DNA of 64,000 nucleotides from assembly GCA_965644315.1 (NCBI GenBank), contig CBFFRQ010000043.1, positions 620,001-684,000 of the forward strand. Direction: 5' to 3'. The notes beneath the pieces were generated by a model. The model saw only the letters and a program-made list of their open reading frames with translations. It was not told where the DNA came from and did not search any database. The stretch comes from Caecitellus pseudoparvulus (Eukaryota > Bigyra: Bicosoecida). The position numbers were made by a program, and so were the translations under genes. This document shows positions 51,474 through 62,547 of this stretch, piece by piece; positions within the stretch are counted from its first letter, which is position 1; each line of letters starts with the position of its first letter.

Positions 51474-52207
51474 CTAGTACGCGCGGGAGGCTGTGCTGTG
51501 TCGCTTGGGCGGTGCGGTGCCCGGGGCGAAACGCACGAGGGCCTGCTTCTCAGCGGCTGTCATCTCGCGCAGCTGGATGGTGACGCGGGAACGCTGCTTG
51601 GCGCCGACGCCGAAGCGGCCACGGGAGTGGAACCGTAGAGTCTTCTGCGTGGGCCCGTCCTTGGCCACCTGGGCCTGGTCGATCATCAGCTCGTTGGCTG
51701 TGAGCTGGTGGTAGAAGTCGGCGTTCTTCACGGCGCGCTTGATGGCCTTAGCCACCTCTGGCCCACGGATGCGGTCCGAGAACTCCATCTGGGCGATGGC
51801 TTCTGGAACAGACAGGCCTCGGATCTGTGCAAGTGCTAACGGGTGGCCTATGACTGCTTCGTGCAGGCGCGGGCACGGGCAGCGGCGTGCACGCCACGCA
51901 CCTGGCGCAAGAGCGGGACCAGTTTCTTGGTGCTGCCGGCGACACGGCGCTTGACGAACCACGCCACGCGGACGTCCTCCTCTGCCTCCTGTCCAGCCTC
52001 CTCCACGTCCACGATGGTGTAGGCAGGCTCAGAGCTGCCTTCGCCCTCAGCAGCAGCCGAAGCCGTGGCGAGAGGGCGGCTGCTGTGCGGAAGTGACGCC
52101 ACGCTCGTCAGGGAGCCGGCCACAGCAGGCAGCAAGCAAGGCAGGCCGATGCCCACGGCAGGCAGGCGGGACCAAAGCAGGGGGGTTGCCCTCGCGAGGG
52201 TGTTCAT
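51474..52207 (-). CDS. Mitochondrial large-subunit ribosomal protein uL22m
   Basis: Exons are 52207-51902 and 51824-51474 (77-nt GTGCGT intron), giving 218 residues. The N-terminus is a typical presequence (NTLARATPLLWSRLPAVG). The uL22 core reads LLRQIRGLSVPEAIAQMEFS, then EVAKAIKRAVKNADFYHQL, LMIDQAQVAKDGPTQKTLRF and GRFGVGAKQRSRVTIQLRE. The two parts of the 'L-R-I-RGL-V-EA' helix meet only after splicing, which supports the join. uL22 lines the peptide exit tunnel. It diverges from PheRS beta and converges with the CCT gene. Confidence 0.85.
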
Positions 52208-52657
52208 GGTGCAGTGCAGTGGCGGGGGGACCGGCTGAGCGCGCTGATCTGCCGGAGAGGGCAGTCAGTCAAATTCCGCAAGCAACCAGGCTGGGGCAGT
52301 GACCTTGGCCCACGAGGCAAGGAGAGCTGCAGCGCAGGGGGCGAGTGCTCTGGACGATGGGAAAGATTGTATTGGTTTGATTTTGGCGCTGGGCGGCCGG
52401 CTCCGCCTCTGCCACGCACCATCGTCGCTCCCGAGCAAGCCAAGCGCAGGTAGCTGCCAAGCCTTGATCGGGCGCTAGGGGGCAGGAACGCACATTCCCC
52501 GCGAGCAGGGGGCGGCTCCTGGCACTTTCTCACATCCCCCGCACCCCCCAAGGTTGCCCGCACCAGGCCCCGAGCTTGTGACGCAGGCAGCAGTGCCTGC
52601 CGGGGCTGTTCCAGTGCCGCACCCACCCCCAGCACACCAGTGCCACCCCTGCCCGCC
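52208..52657. other. Intergenic, shared 5' region of uL22m (-) and PheRS beta (+)
   Basis: About 450 bp. A T-rich patch (about 52366-52385) stands out and could be promoter sequence. No coding signal seen. Confidence 0.4.
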
Positions 52658-54759
52658 ATGCCCACCATCGGAGTGTTCAAGGACGAGTTGGAGGCGCAGC
52701 TGGGGCGCGCCTACACTGAAGATGAGTTTGCTGACCTCTGCTTCGACTTCGGCATTGAGCTGGACGACGTGACGACAGAAGCGCAGATGGCCGAGAAGGC
52801 GGGCGCCACGGGCACTGCAGCAGGCACCGCCACCGGCTCTGACCGCGTCATCTACCGCATCGACATCCCCGCAAACCGCTACGACTTGTTGTGCATCGAA
52901 GGTCTCGCACGTGCCTTGCGCATTTTCCTGGGCAAGCAGAGCACTCCCGTGCGTGGCGCGTGCCGCTGGCCGTCTGGCTCCCCTCGCGTGCTCCACCGCC
53001 GCCTCCCCTCTCCTTGCGCCGCAGACCTTCACCGTGACCAAGCCAGAGGCCCCTCTCACCATGACTGTCAAGGCTGCCACAGCTGTGCGTTGCGCAGAGC
53101 CGTCGCTGGGCGCCGCCAGCCAGCTACACCTCACCCCCCTGCGCACCCGCTGCTGCCACGCAGAGCATTCGTCCCTACGTCGTCAGCGCCGTGCTGCGGG
53201 GCCTGAACATCACCCCCGCCGTGTACAAGAGCTGCATCGACCTGCAGGACAAGCTGCACCAGAACATCTGCCGCCGGCGCACGCTGGTGGCGATCGGCAC
53301 CCACGACCTGGCGACGCTGACCCCCCCCTTCACGTACGACGCACGGGCCCCCGGGGACATCGCCTTCGTGCCGCTCACGCAGGGAGAGGAGTTCACCGCC
53401 GACAAGCTGATGGAGTTCTACGAGACGGACGTGTCTGTGAAGCACATCAAGCCCTACGTGTCCATCATCAAGGACTCCCCCGTGTACCCCGTCATCACGG
53501 ACGCGACGGGGACAGTGCTGTCCCTGCCCCCCATCATCAACGGCGAGCACTCCAAGCTGACCACCGCCACCCGGGACATGCTCATCGAGTGCACGGCGAC
53601 AGACCTGACCAAGGCCCACATCGTCCTGAACACCATGGTCACCATGCTGTCCGAGCACTGCGCCGAGCCGTTCAGCGTGGAGCCAGTGCAGGTTGTGTAT
53701 GAGGACCCGGCAGGGGCGCCAGACGCCAAGGGCGGCTACATGACCCCCCAGCTGGACAGCCGCACCGCCACGGCGCGTGTGGCAGACATCAACGGCATCT
53801 GTGGCACGAAGCTGGCGGGGGACACCATCGTGTCCATCCTGCCCAAGATGCAGCTGGATGCTCGCCTGGTGGAGGGGGGGGAGGCGGTGGAGGTGGTGGT
53901 GCCGCCCACGCGCACGGACATCCTGCACGCCGTGGACATCGCGGAGGATGTGGCCATCGCCTACGGCTACAACAACATCGTCAAGACCATCCCCGCCACG
54001 CCCTCCACGGCATACCAGCAGCCCGTGAACAAGCTGACGGACCTGCTGCGCGTGGAGATGGCAGGGGCGGGGTACACGGAGTGCCTCACCATGGCCCTGG
54101 TGTCCCGCAAGGAGAACTTCACCATGCTGCGCCACGAGGATGATGACTCCGCCGTCACGCTGGGCAACCCCAAGACGAAGGAGTTCGAGGTGGGGCGCAC
54201 ACAGCTGACGTCAGGCCTGCTCAAGTCCCTGGCCAGCAACAAGGACCAGTCCTTCGCCACTGGCGTGAAGCTGTTCGAGATCTCCGACGTGATGGTGCTG
54301 GACAGCACCTCGGACGTCGGCGCGGTGAACCAGCGCAACCTGGCCGCCTTGTTCTGCAGCACCACCGCTGGCTTCGAGGTCATGCACGGGCTGGTGGACC
54401 GCATCATGACCCTGCTCAGCGTGCCCCTGCACCCTGACGTCGCCAAGCTCGCCGTGGCGGGCGCACACAAGGAAGCCATTAGCCCCGCAGCTGCCGCCGC
54501 CAGTGGCGGCGCTGTCGTGGAGGGCGACGCCGAGTGGACGGGGCAGGTGTACAAGGTGCAGGAGGGCAGCAACCCCACCTTCCTCCCAGGGCGCTCTGCA
54601 GACATCGTGGTGGTGACTGCCACCGGCACAGGCGCCGCCCGCAAGGAGGAGGCCAAGGTTGTCGGCACGCTGGGCGTCGTGCACCCGGAGGTGCTCAAGG
54701 CCTTCGAGCTGGACTTCCCCGCCAGCACGCTGGAGCTGAACTTGCAGGGCTTCGTGTGA
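52658..54759 (+). CDS. FARSB: Cytosolic phenylalanyl-tRNA synthetase beta subunit
   Basis: Exons are 52658-52948, 53025-53084 and 53164-54759 (introns 76 and 79 nt, GTGCGT donors), giving 648 residues. It charges tRNA-Phe as an alpha2-beta2 enzyme with FARSA. Blocks match the eukaryotic/archaeal type: FADLCFDFGIELDDV, IDIPANRYDLLCIEGLAR, LHQNICRRRTLVAIGTHDL, LSLPPIINGEHSKLT, VPPTRTDILHAVDIAEDVAI followed by YGYNN, and GRTQLTSGLLKSLASNKD. The length fits (human about 590) with a small Ala/Gly-rich insertion near the C-terminus around 54480. The C-terminus ends ELDFPASTLELNLQGFV, as expected. Confidence 0.95.
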
Positions 54760-55269
54760 GGCAAGCCCGGCGCGGCTTGTGCAAGACGGGTGCAATGCAT
54801 GCTTGTCATGCAGGTTTGCTGCGGCGGCTTCTGCGATCAAGGGACAGGCGCCTGCACTGAGCACAATGCAACACCCGGCCCGCCACGATGCGCGGGGCAG
54901 TGGCGTGGTGCGGGATTCTTCACACCGGGCTGGGTGGCTCGGTAATGCCGCGGGCCCTCGCAATCGTGCCCTGGGAGTGGTCAGCACTCCTTGGTGGCAG
55001 GCAGTGAAACACCCCGCCAATCTGAACCGTCGCTGTGGGAACGGAGCTCTCCTGCCAGCCTTTCACCCAGGCTCCCCAGGTGCGCGATGTGAACAGCGTT
55101 TGGTGTCCTACTTGTCATCTCTCGTTCCTTGTGCGCCTGGGGCCGGTTGGGGACCGAAAGCGTTGCCCTTGCGTTTCGCTGGTGCTCGCTGCAGGAGCAC
55201 CGCACTCCTGCCCCTTCCGTGCTGTGTCACAGGTGGGGGATGCTGCGAGCTGCACGTCGGACAGTAAAC
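54760..55269. other. Intergenic, no gene supported
   Basis: About 510 bp between two same-strand genes. Open frames here lack any conserved look; no tRNA or terminator found. Confidence 0.4.
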
Positions 55270-56535
55270 ATGGCATACTGTGCTCTCTCTGCCCCGGCGT
55301 CCATCAGCCGCTCGGCCTCGGCCGCCGACACGACGGGCACCACGCCCACCAGCGTCGTGCACCGGAGCATGTGCGATTCCTGCTTCTACGGACCCTACGC
55401 CAGTCTCCGGGCAAAGTTGGACTTCACATACCACGCCAACTACACGGAAGAGCGGCAGAGTGACCAGGACAAGCTCGTGACAGAGGTCCTTTCGTCGGGT
55501 GTGTGCACAGCGCTCAGCGAACCCTGCTGCCTCCGGCACACATTGCTCTGCACTCCCCGCGCAGGAGTGCCCTCTGACAAGCCGTGGATTGTGTACACGG
55601 CGGGAGCCATGGGTGTGGGCAAGTCCTGGACCATGCGGTGGCTGCAGCGGAACGGGTACTTCCCTCTGAACTACTTCGTACACATTGACCCAGACGCGTT
55701 GAAGGTGTGTGGTGTTGGATGCCTGACACAGGCGCGCCGGCGCACCTCCACGCCCCCCCCGGCGCCCCACAGTGTATGCTGCCGGAGATGGAAACGTACA
55801 TAAAGCAGAACCCAGAGATGGCAGCCACACTGACACACAAGGAGTCTGGGTACATCGCAGAAGTGGCCGAGGCTGCTGCGTTGGCGAATTCGTTTCACGT
55901 CTTGGTGGACGGCTCCCTGCGCGACGCAGACTGGTACATTGGCGTCTTCAAGCGCATCCGAGAGCAGTACCCACACTACAGGATCGGCATCTTGCACGTC
56001 ATTGCCGCGCCAGCCAAAGTGTACAGGCGTGCAGAGAAGCGCAGTCGAAAGGTACGTGCAGCGCTCATGATCCTGCCGCCTCGTAGCACTTGCCGCAATG
56101 GTGCTTCGCGCGCCACCGCAGACTGGCCGTGTAGTGCCCAAGCATGTGTTGGATGCGTCCATTTTCTCTGTGCCGCGGTCGGTGCAGCAGCTGGCTCCCT
56201 ACGCTGATTTTGTGGCGGAGGTGAATTTGGACAGGGGCACACCCTGCCCCCTGACCATGCCGTGGGCACAGCTGCAGGCTGCCTTCGCGTCTGTCACCGA
56301 AGATGCCGTGGCTGCAGGGCGCGCCTCTGCTTCCTCTGCAGCTGCTGGGATGGATGATGATGACGAATTCGACGATGATGAAGAGGAAGAGGGTGGGAGC
56401 GGTGGCGGGGAGGCTGCCGACAGCGCACCTGGCGGGCAAGCCCCTGCCAGTGGGGCTGAAGCTGTGCCAGGCCCCAGTGACCATGTTGAGGGCGGAGCCG
56501 TGGAGACGCCAGCCAAGAGGGCTCGGCACGGCTGA
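55270..56535 (+). CDS. Zeta-toxin-like P-loop kinase
   Basis: Exons are 55270-55498, 55565-55704, 55773-56051 and 56122-56535 (introns 66-70 nt, GTGTGT/GTACGT donors), giving 353 residues. The kinase core has WIVYTAGAMGVGKSW (Walker A about 90-97), then YFVHIDPDALK, THKESGYIAEVAEAAAL, HVLVDGSLRDADWY and RIGILHVIAAPAKVYRRAEK. This resembles the zeta-toxin/PNK-like family: a P-loop, an acidic substrate-side Asp, and a late Arg-rich lid. Bacterial zeta enzymes phosphorylate UDP-N-acetylglucosamine. The eukaryotic relatives have unknown substrates, and there is no antitoxin-like gene nearby. The C-terminus is acidic and low complexity and ends KRARHG. Three introns show that it is a resident nuclear gene. 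Confidence 0.72.
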
Positions 56536-56780
56536 TGCATGTGTGGGTGTAATGCAAACCAGTGCTGGGTTTCGCAGGCAGGTCACGAGCCAGTAAAGCC
56601 TCGGAGCAGTTGGCTGCAAGACCCACATCGTGCGCACACAGAAAGCCCGCTACCTCGAGCTCGAGAGGCTTGGAGCACGCTCCAGTGCTCTCGCGAGACT
56701 CCGCCGAGTGTAGTAGCGGCAAGGCAGCCTGCGCAGTAGGCGCGAGGTGCTTGGCCGTTTCGTCCCTCACGCACAGGGGC

Positions 56781-57501
56781 ATGGATGCCCCAGAGCCTGC
56801 TGCCCCGTCACAGTTCGAACTTCTGCGTTCGGCACTGAAAAGGTACGTGGAGTAGCGCCTGTGCGGCGCGAGTCGCGTCCTACCGCGTGCAATCGCACGG
56901 GGCTTTCCTGCCTCCTCAGGAAGTACCAACACCTGCTGGATCAGAGCACTGTATACGTGTCTTATCGGTGGGCAGGCCTGCTGGTGTTGCTGGGGCTGTA
57001 CTGTGTGAGAGTGTGGTCTGTGAATGGCTTCTTCGTCGTGTCCTACGGCCTGGGGCTGTTCATCTTGAACCAGTTCATCGGCTTCATCTCTCCACCCGTA
57101 AGTCACGCGAAACGCCGGCGCAACGCCGCACATCGGCGTCACCTCTCAAGGCGCCGCTGCAGATTGACCCCGAGACAGAGGGCCCAGTGCTGCCCAGCTC
57201 CACACGGGAGGCAGAGGAGTACCGTCCTTTCCAGCGGCAAGTGCCTGAGTTCAAGTTCTGGCTGAACTGTGTTGGGGCCACCCTGCTGGCCATGACGCTC
57301 ACGTTGAGCCGCGTCTTCGACCTGCCCGTCTTCTGGCCCATCCTTGTCCTGTACTTCTTCGTGCTCATGTTCGTGTCCATGCAGAAGCGCATCCTGCACA
57401 TGTGGAAGCACAAGTACATTCCCTGCGACTGCGGCAAGCGCACCTACGGCGGCAAGGGCGGCAAAGGCGCCAAGTTCACGGGAGCAGGGCTCACGCGCTA
57501 G
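56781..57501 (+). CDS. RER1: RER1, Golgi-to-ER retrieval receptor
   Basis: Exons are 56781-56842, 56920-57097 and 57163-57501 (introns 77 and 65 nt, GTACGT and GTAAGT), giving 192 residues against 196 in human. RER1 returns ER membrane proteins and unassembled subunits from the cis-Golgi. Four membrane segments are visible (for example AGLLVLLGLYCVRVW, FFVVSYGLGLFILNQFIGF, FWLNCVGATLLAMTLTLSRV, FWPILVLYFFVLMFVSM). Family motifs are YQHLLDQSTVYVSYRW, EYRPFQRQVPEFKFW and the tail ILHMWKHKYIPCDCGKRTYG. It is one of the most conserved genes in the window. Confidence 0.95.
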
Positions 57502-57528
57502 GCTGCCCAGCAGCAATGCATTCACGTT

Positions 57529-59229
57529 TCACCGGCGCCCCCAGAACCCGAACGGGTCGGGCAGCGCGGTGGCCTTGGCTTTGGCGTCCAGCGTCATGGT
57601 GTTGTACTGGCGGCTGGACACGCTGGCATGCGGCGGCGGCTCCACGTGGCCCCACCGCCTGTCCTCTGTGCCCCGCATGAGCACGACACCCGGCACGTAC
57701 GTCGCACCCCGCACGCCGGCAAAGCCGTACCCCGTGTCCCCGCTGTCCCCAGACCTGCCCGAATCTGCCATGCTGCCGTCAGCCTCGCTGCCCGCGTCAC
57801 TCCACGACCTGCCCCGGCCCCGCCACGCCCCCCCCCGTCGCCCGTGCGCAGCGGAGGAGGCGTCACTGCCTGGACTGGGCCGCCTGTGGCGGCGCCCGTG
57901 TCGGGACCGGCGCCCATGCCGCTCCTGCTCCGCCGCCACCAGCTCCCCTGCCAGCGCGTCCACTTCCTCCTGGGGCAGGGCGCCCCACCCAGGCACACGC
58001 GGGCCCCACCCGCCATCCAACTCGTCACTGGCCAGGAGCGCCGCCATGTTCCGGACTCCGCCCAGGGACCCCGCGAGGGACGCTGCGGCAGGGGGTGCCA
58101 GCACCGCTGCTTGGCGCCCGGGGTCTACAGGGGGCTTGGCCCTGGACGTGCCGTGGCCGTGGGTGGCCCAGGACAGCGTGTCCTGCGCCCTGCGCTCCAC
58201 TGCCTCCCGCACACCTGTGTCAGTGTAGTCTCCACCCGCTGGCGTGGCGCCCAGGGCGAACCCTGCGTGAGGTCCGGGCAGCGCCCCAGCCTCCTCCACT
58301 GCCAGCGCCTCCCCAGGCACATCGTCTGCCGCCAGTTTCCGCTCAATGGCAGTGCGGAGGGAGTGCAGGCGGTAGTAGGCGGACTCAATGTACAGCTGGC
58401 GGAGGAGGGCCAGGTTGGAGGGCAGGGAGTCGTGCCGCAGGAAGGCCAGGATGTGCCTGAACACCCACCAGTCCCGGTCGATGAACACTGTCCCAGACGC
58501 ATTCCTGGCAAAGTGACTCCCACCACCACCGTGCAGCGATCGCCCTGAGTCAGCGGGGGCGGCGTCCCCCGCCTCGCGCGCCGGCTCCGCCGCGGGAGTC
58601 TTGGACTCGGCGGCACCCTCCTCAGCTGGAGCAGGAGCAGGAGCACTGCTCGTTGCCGGGGGGGGCTGCGTGACGATGGCGGCCAGTAGCGAAAAGCGGT
58701 CCTTCGTGAGGGTGCTGGGGGACGTCTCGAACACCTGCCCGCCCACATTGAGCCGGATGCGTCCAGGCGCGCCGTCTGCCGAGCCCCACTTCTTGCTCAC
58801 TTCCTCCTCAAACCTGGGCAGGGACGGGCGTGCGGGACAGTGTGCAGAGCTGTGCACCTTGCCTCCATGCAGGGCTTGCTGCTTACTCTGCTTTTGCTTC
58901 ATCCAACGCAGCGCGCTCCTCCTTCAGCAGGCCACGCTCCTCTTGCAGCAACTCGTACTGCTCGTGCAGCTGTGTCCCGGGGCAGGAGGTTCTATTGCAC
59001 GCAGCTGAAGGTGATCACACGACGCAGCATCACGTACTTCATCTTGAGAGGCCCGCCATTTTTCGTAGGATGCCTCCAGAACCCGGCTTTCGAACCTGCG
59101 ACGATCGCGGGCGTTGGCGTTTCATACTGCACTGTGCATCGTGCTCGTGTGCGAGTTTGAGCCAGGTGCGCACCTCACGGCATTGTCTAGCCTTTGAACA
59201 AGTGCCTGCAGTCCGATGTCACGATCCAT
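57529..59229 (-). CDS. T1-type BTB/POZ (KCTD-like) domain protein
   Basis: Exons are 59229-59179, 58969-58887 and 58813-57529 (introns 209 and 73 nt, GTGAGG and GTAAGC), giving 472 residues. The N-terminus is a short coiled coil (LHEQYELLQEERGLLKEERA). The T1/BTB domain follows: RIRLNVGGQVFETSPSTLTK and DRFSLLAA, a low-complexity insertion, then DRDWWVFRHILAFLRHDSL, LLRQLYIESAYYRLHSL. This matches the tetramerisation domain of KCTD adaptors and Kv channels. No membrane segments follow, so an adaptor rather than a channel is likely. The C-terminal 250 residues are Gly/Ser/Arg-rich, with a late conserved-looking YVPGVVLMRGTEDRRWGHV segment. The first exon is short and less certain. Confidence 0.75.
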
Positions 59230-59480
59230 TGTGGCGCGCCTGCCTCCCCCTGGTCCACTTGTGAGAGGTTGGCCTGGCGTTTCAGTCCCGCAGTCCTGCC
59301 AACGGAAGCAAGTCTCAGCGTGCGGGGAGCAGAACTGTGCGTAGCTCAGCAAAAAATGCTGCTGATTTGAAATGATTGTATTCCTGTGCGGGCGATGCCA
59401 TAGTCATCATGCATACCAGCTTGCAACGCGCGCGAAAAGTGGGTGCATGCTTGAAAAAAGGCCGCGCCAAATGGGGTAGG
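59230..59480. other. Intergenic between T1/BTB gene and 5S rRNA
   Basis: About 250 bp on the 3' side of the 5S gene. It turns AT-richer beyond 59340. No coding signal seen. Confidence 0.4.
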
Positions 59481-59488
59481 AAAAAAAA
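59481..59488 (-). terminator. RNA polymerase III terminator of 5S rRNA
   Basis: Eight consecutive T residues on the minus strand, 1 nt after the 3' end of the 5S gene. A run of four or more T is the standard Pol III stop. Confidence 0.88.
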
Positions 59489-59489
59489 G

Positions 59490-59609
59490 TCAGCAGTACT
59501 CGGGATTCCCGTGTAGTCCCCTACCACAGTACTAACCGAGCTCGGCCCAGCTTGGCTTCCGGGTGCGGAATGGATCCGGGCATATCCTGGGCGATGTGAC
59601 CGCTGCTGA
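59490..59609 (-). rRNA. 5S ribosomal RNA
   Basis: Exactly 120 nt. The 5' TCAGCAG pairs perfectly with the 3' CTGCTGA to close helix I. The middle reads GGAAGCCAAGCTGGGCCGAG, matching the 5S internal box A, followed by GGTTAGTACTGTGGTAGGGG and ACTACACGGGAATCC, matching the loop E / box C region. The GTTAGTACT signature is diagnostic. A T8 terminator follows directly. The gene sits alone between two protein genes, so the 5S copy is dispersed rather than part of a visible tandem array. Confidence 0.93.
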
Positions 59610-59854
59610 GGAAACGTGTGCCAACGCAGTACATATAGACCGTACAGTAGACATACGCACTGTGCATTGCAGTGGGCGATGGCGAGTGGCGCCCCTGGCG
59701 CCGCGCAGCTCTCAGCTGTGCTGCTAGGGCAACCAGAACAAAACTCATTCCCAGCTAACTTGTGGATGCAGTGCATTTGCCCCATTTGTGGTCGGAGGGC
59801 TCGTCAGTTGCACCTGAGCAGGCACGCTGCAGCTAAAAGCAGCAGTCGGCCAGC
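59610..59854. other. Intergenic between 5S rRNA and WD-repeat gene
   Basis: About 245 bp. A TACATATA-like stretch at about 59631-59638 lies some 25 bp upstream of the 5S start on the minus strand. It could help position Pol III. Confidence 0.35.
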
Positions 59855-62547
59855 ATGGCGGCAGACTTCGGAGCAGCCTCTGCCGCGTCCGTGAAGAATG
59901 GCGACTGGGAAGTGCTGAGTTCCACATTGAGCATTCGGTGCCTGGCCCTGGCACACGGCTCCGACTTCTTGTTGCTGGGCAGTGAGAGGGGGACAGTGGA
60001 GTGCTGGGACATCTCAGCCTTGCCGCTGCAGGTGCAGACGTACCCGGTGCCAGCAGCAGAGGGCAAGGGCATCCACGCATTGGAGTGGTCCCACAACAAC
60101 CAGGTCATTTTCGTCGTGGGCGCCAACGGCTCGTTCTCAGCTTTCGACGTGCGCAGTGGCGGCAACATCTTCTCCCTGGTGTGCGTGCTCAAATACCGCA
60201 GGTTGGCCTGGCGTCGGTGCACTGCAATCTTCGCACCCACCCGAACACGGCCCCCTTCCACAGCCTGCCTGCCCTCCCTCACGCAATCAAGGCCCACCCT
60301 TCTGACATCAGTCGCCTGGTGCTCACGTTCCGCACTGCGCCCCCTCAAGTCATGACTTGGACTGGGTCAGTGGCTTCGCCAGGCGCACCCAGTCCTGCCG
60401 TGTTTTCCACGTGGACTCCAAACCCAGCCGAGGAGGAAGAGGAGGGCGCCAAACAACCCACAATGGACGCAGCTTGGTATCCCAGTCCCCCGGGCGCAGG
60501 CTCCTCTGCCTTGCTCCTCACGCTCAGCAGCCGCGGGCCGCTGACGTTGTGGGACGCTGCGATCCAGCGGCAGGTGGCTGAGCTGGCGTCCCTGCCCAGC
60601 GTCCTGTCCCCGCCAGACCTCCGCGTGCAGCGTGCAGGTGGGCAGGTGTTGGTGGCGCTGACCACCCGCAGTGGCGTGCACGTGCTGCGAGAGGCGGAGG
60701 CAGGGACGCCTGCCGCCCAGGAGGGCGGTGACCTGGCCACTGCCTGTGCGACGGTGGGCATGCGCCCCCTCACGAGGGCGGAGGCAGTCTACGCAGAGCC
60801 AGTGGACAGCACGCTGCTGTGTGACTGCAGCGTCAGCTCAGACGGCCGAGCTGTGCTGGCCAGGCCGGTGCCTGGTCAGGCAGGCCACTTCAACACGGGG
60901 TTGTTCATCTTTAGCCGGGGGCAGGTGGGGGACATGGTGCTGAAGCAGCCGCCCCGCGCACCTGCGCGGCGCTCGGAGCTCGTGGCGGCGGCCTGGAGCC
61001 GTGGCCCGCGTGCCGCACTGGCGGCGCTGACTCGGTCTGGCACGGCGCTGGTGTTGGCCCAGCCGCACCCTTGCGTCTGGGCTGGGCCCATGTTCCCGCC
61101 CCAGTTCCAGCTGTACCCCGGCAACAAGGACTTCGCCGAACCAGAGTCCCTGTGGGACGTGCGGGATGAGCAGGGGCGCCCCCTGCAAGGCGGCACGCCC
61201 ATTCCGCCCCAGTCTGACCCACCTCATGTGGACGTGTTGACTGGGCGGCGGCCTGGGCGCAGCGCGCTGCAGGGAGCTGTCTCGCCACGGCCGCAAGGTC
61301 TGGCTGGTTGGGGGGCTTTGCCCCACCTCACGGCGCTGCCTCCGTTCATGCGGGCGATGGATGACGTGGAGCCACTGCGGCGGTGGGCTGAGGGGTTGAA
61401 CCGCAGCGCACAGAGCGCTGCGGCTGCTGCAGCCACTGGTGGCTCACGCGCACAGGTAGGGGGGGTCAAGCGCCCCCGCATGCCGCCGGCGGACTCCACT
61501 CCCTCCTGGCGGGGTGGTGGTGTCTTCCGTACATTGCTCAGTCGCGTGCATGTGGCTGCGCCGGCTCAGCCTGAGGGGGCGGATGCCCCAAGTGCCAAGG
61601 CTACTGCCCAAGCACTTGCGCGTGCCGTGGAGCAAGCGACAGGGTTGCCCACTGGGCCACTTCCCTCAGAGGAGGAGGAGGAGGGGGAGCCAGGGGCCAC
61701 CGGTGGCGGGGAAGGCAGCAGACAAGCCCCCCGCGTGCAGCTGTCTGCAGAGGAGCTGGCAGCGGCAGCCCGGGAAGAGGAACTGGCCAAGGCAGTGGGT
61801 GTGTTGGTGCATTTGGTGTCAGGGGGCACCCCCCTGGAGCCCCCCTCCCAAGAAGAGGCTGCTCTGTTGGACGCTGATGATGGCCTGTACGCTGGCTCCT
61901 CTGAGGCAGCCGCAGCAGAGGAGCTGGGCAGCCGGCCCAGCAAGCAGCTGCTTGGGCTGCTGGTCATGCAGGGCGGGCACGCAGCTGTGGCCCTGCGGGC
62001 GGCGGGTGTGTCGCTTAGCGGCCCCACGCCACCCCCTTCTCAGGCGGCCCTGCGCCAGGAAGCCATCGACGCAGCCAGCCAGACCCTGGAGGAGGTGGGT
62101 CTGACACCAGGCGGGGGGCTGGACACGCCCCCCTCCCTGCTGGAGGCAGAGGAGGCCGCCTACGCCTTCCACCGCCTTGTGGCCGCCAAGCTGCAGAGCC
62201 GGCCCCGAAGGCCTGGCGCTGCCTTGGACCCCCGCACCTTGTTGAGCGAGGAGGAGCGGAAGGTGGCTGAGCTGCGGGCAGAGGCCAACAGGCACCGCTC
62301 GCGCATCCTGTCCTACAGCTCCACGCACGCGGAGCTGAACAGGGCCTGGGGCATCGTCGTCACGCCGCCCCCTGTGCTGACGCAGACGCCCTCGGCCGCT
62401 GCCGCGCCCCAGCCGGCACCGGCACCGGCACCGCCCACCTCGACGCACACCGTCAACCCCGGCTCAGTGGAGCTGCGGGCAGCACTGCTGCAGCAGCAGA
62501 TGCGGGCAGGTGCTCACGCGCCTGCCCTCCACCCGCCTGGCCACTGA
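59855..62547 (+). CDS. WD-repeat protein, unknown
   Basis: Exons are 59855-60178 and 60292-62547 (113-nt intron, GTGTGC donor, ATCAAG acceptor), giving 859 residues. WD40-like blades are visible early: LALAHGSDFLLLGSERGTVE followed by CWDIS, HALEWSHNNQVIFVVGANGS followed by FSAFDVRSGG, and LLTLSSRGPLTLWDAAIQR. The later half is helical and charged with Glu-rich insertions (EEEEEGEPGATGG). It has a distinctive PPQFQLYPGNKDFAEPESLW segment near residue 375. I cannot name the family. An early intron acceptor was chosen because it alone restores DISRLVLTFRTAPPQVMTW. The last 95 bp overlap the coding end of JMJD7 on the other strand. Confidence 0.6.

Noticed and set aside
59040-59125. tRNA-like TTCGAAA on the minus strand
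   Set aside because: The flanking five-base arms do not pair and no acceptor or anticodon stem can be drawn; it lies in a BTB-gene intron.
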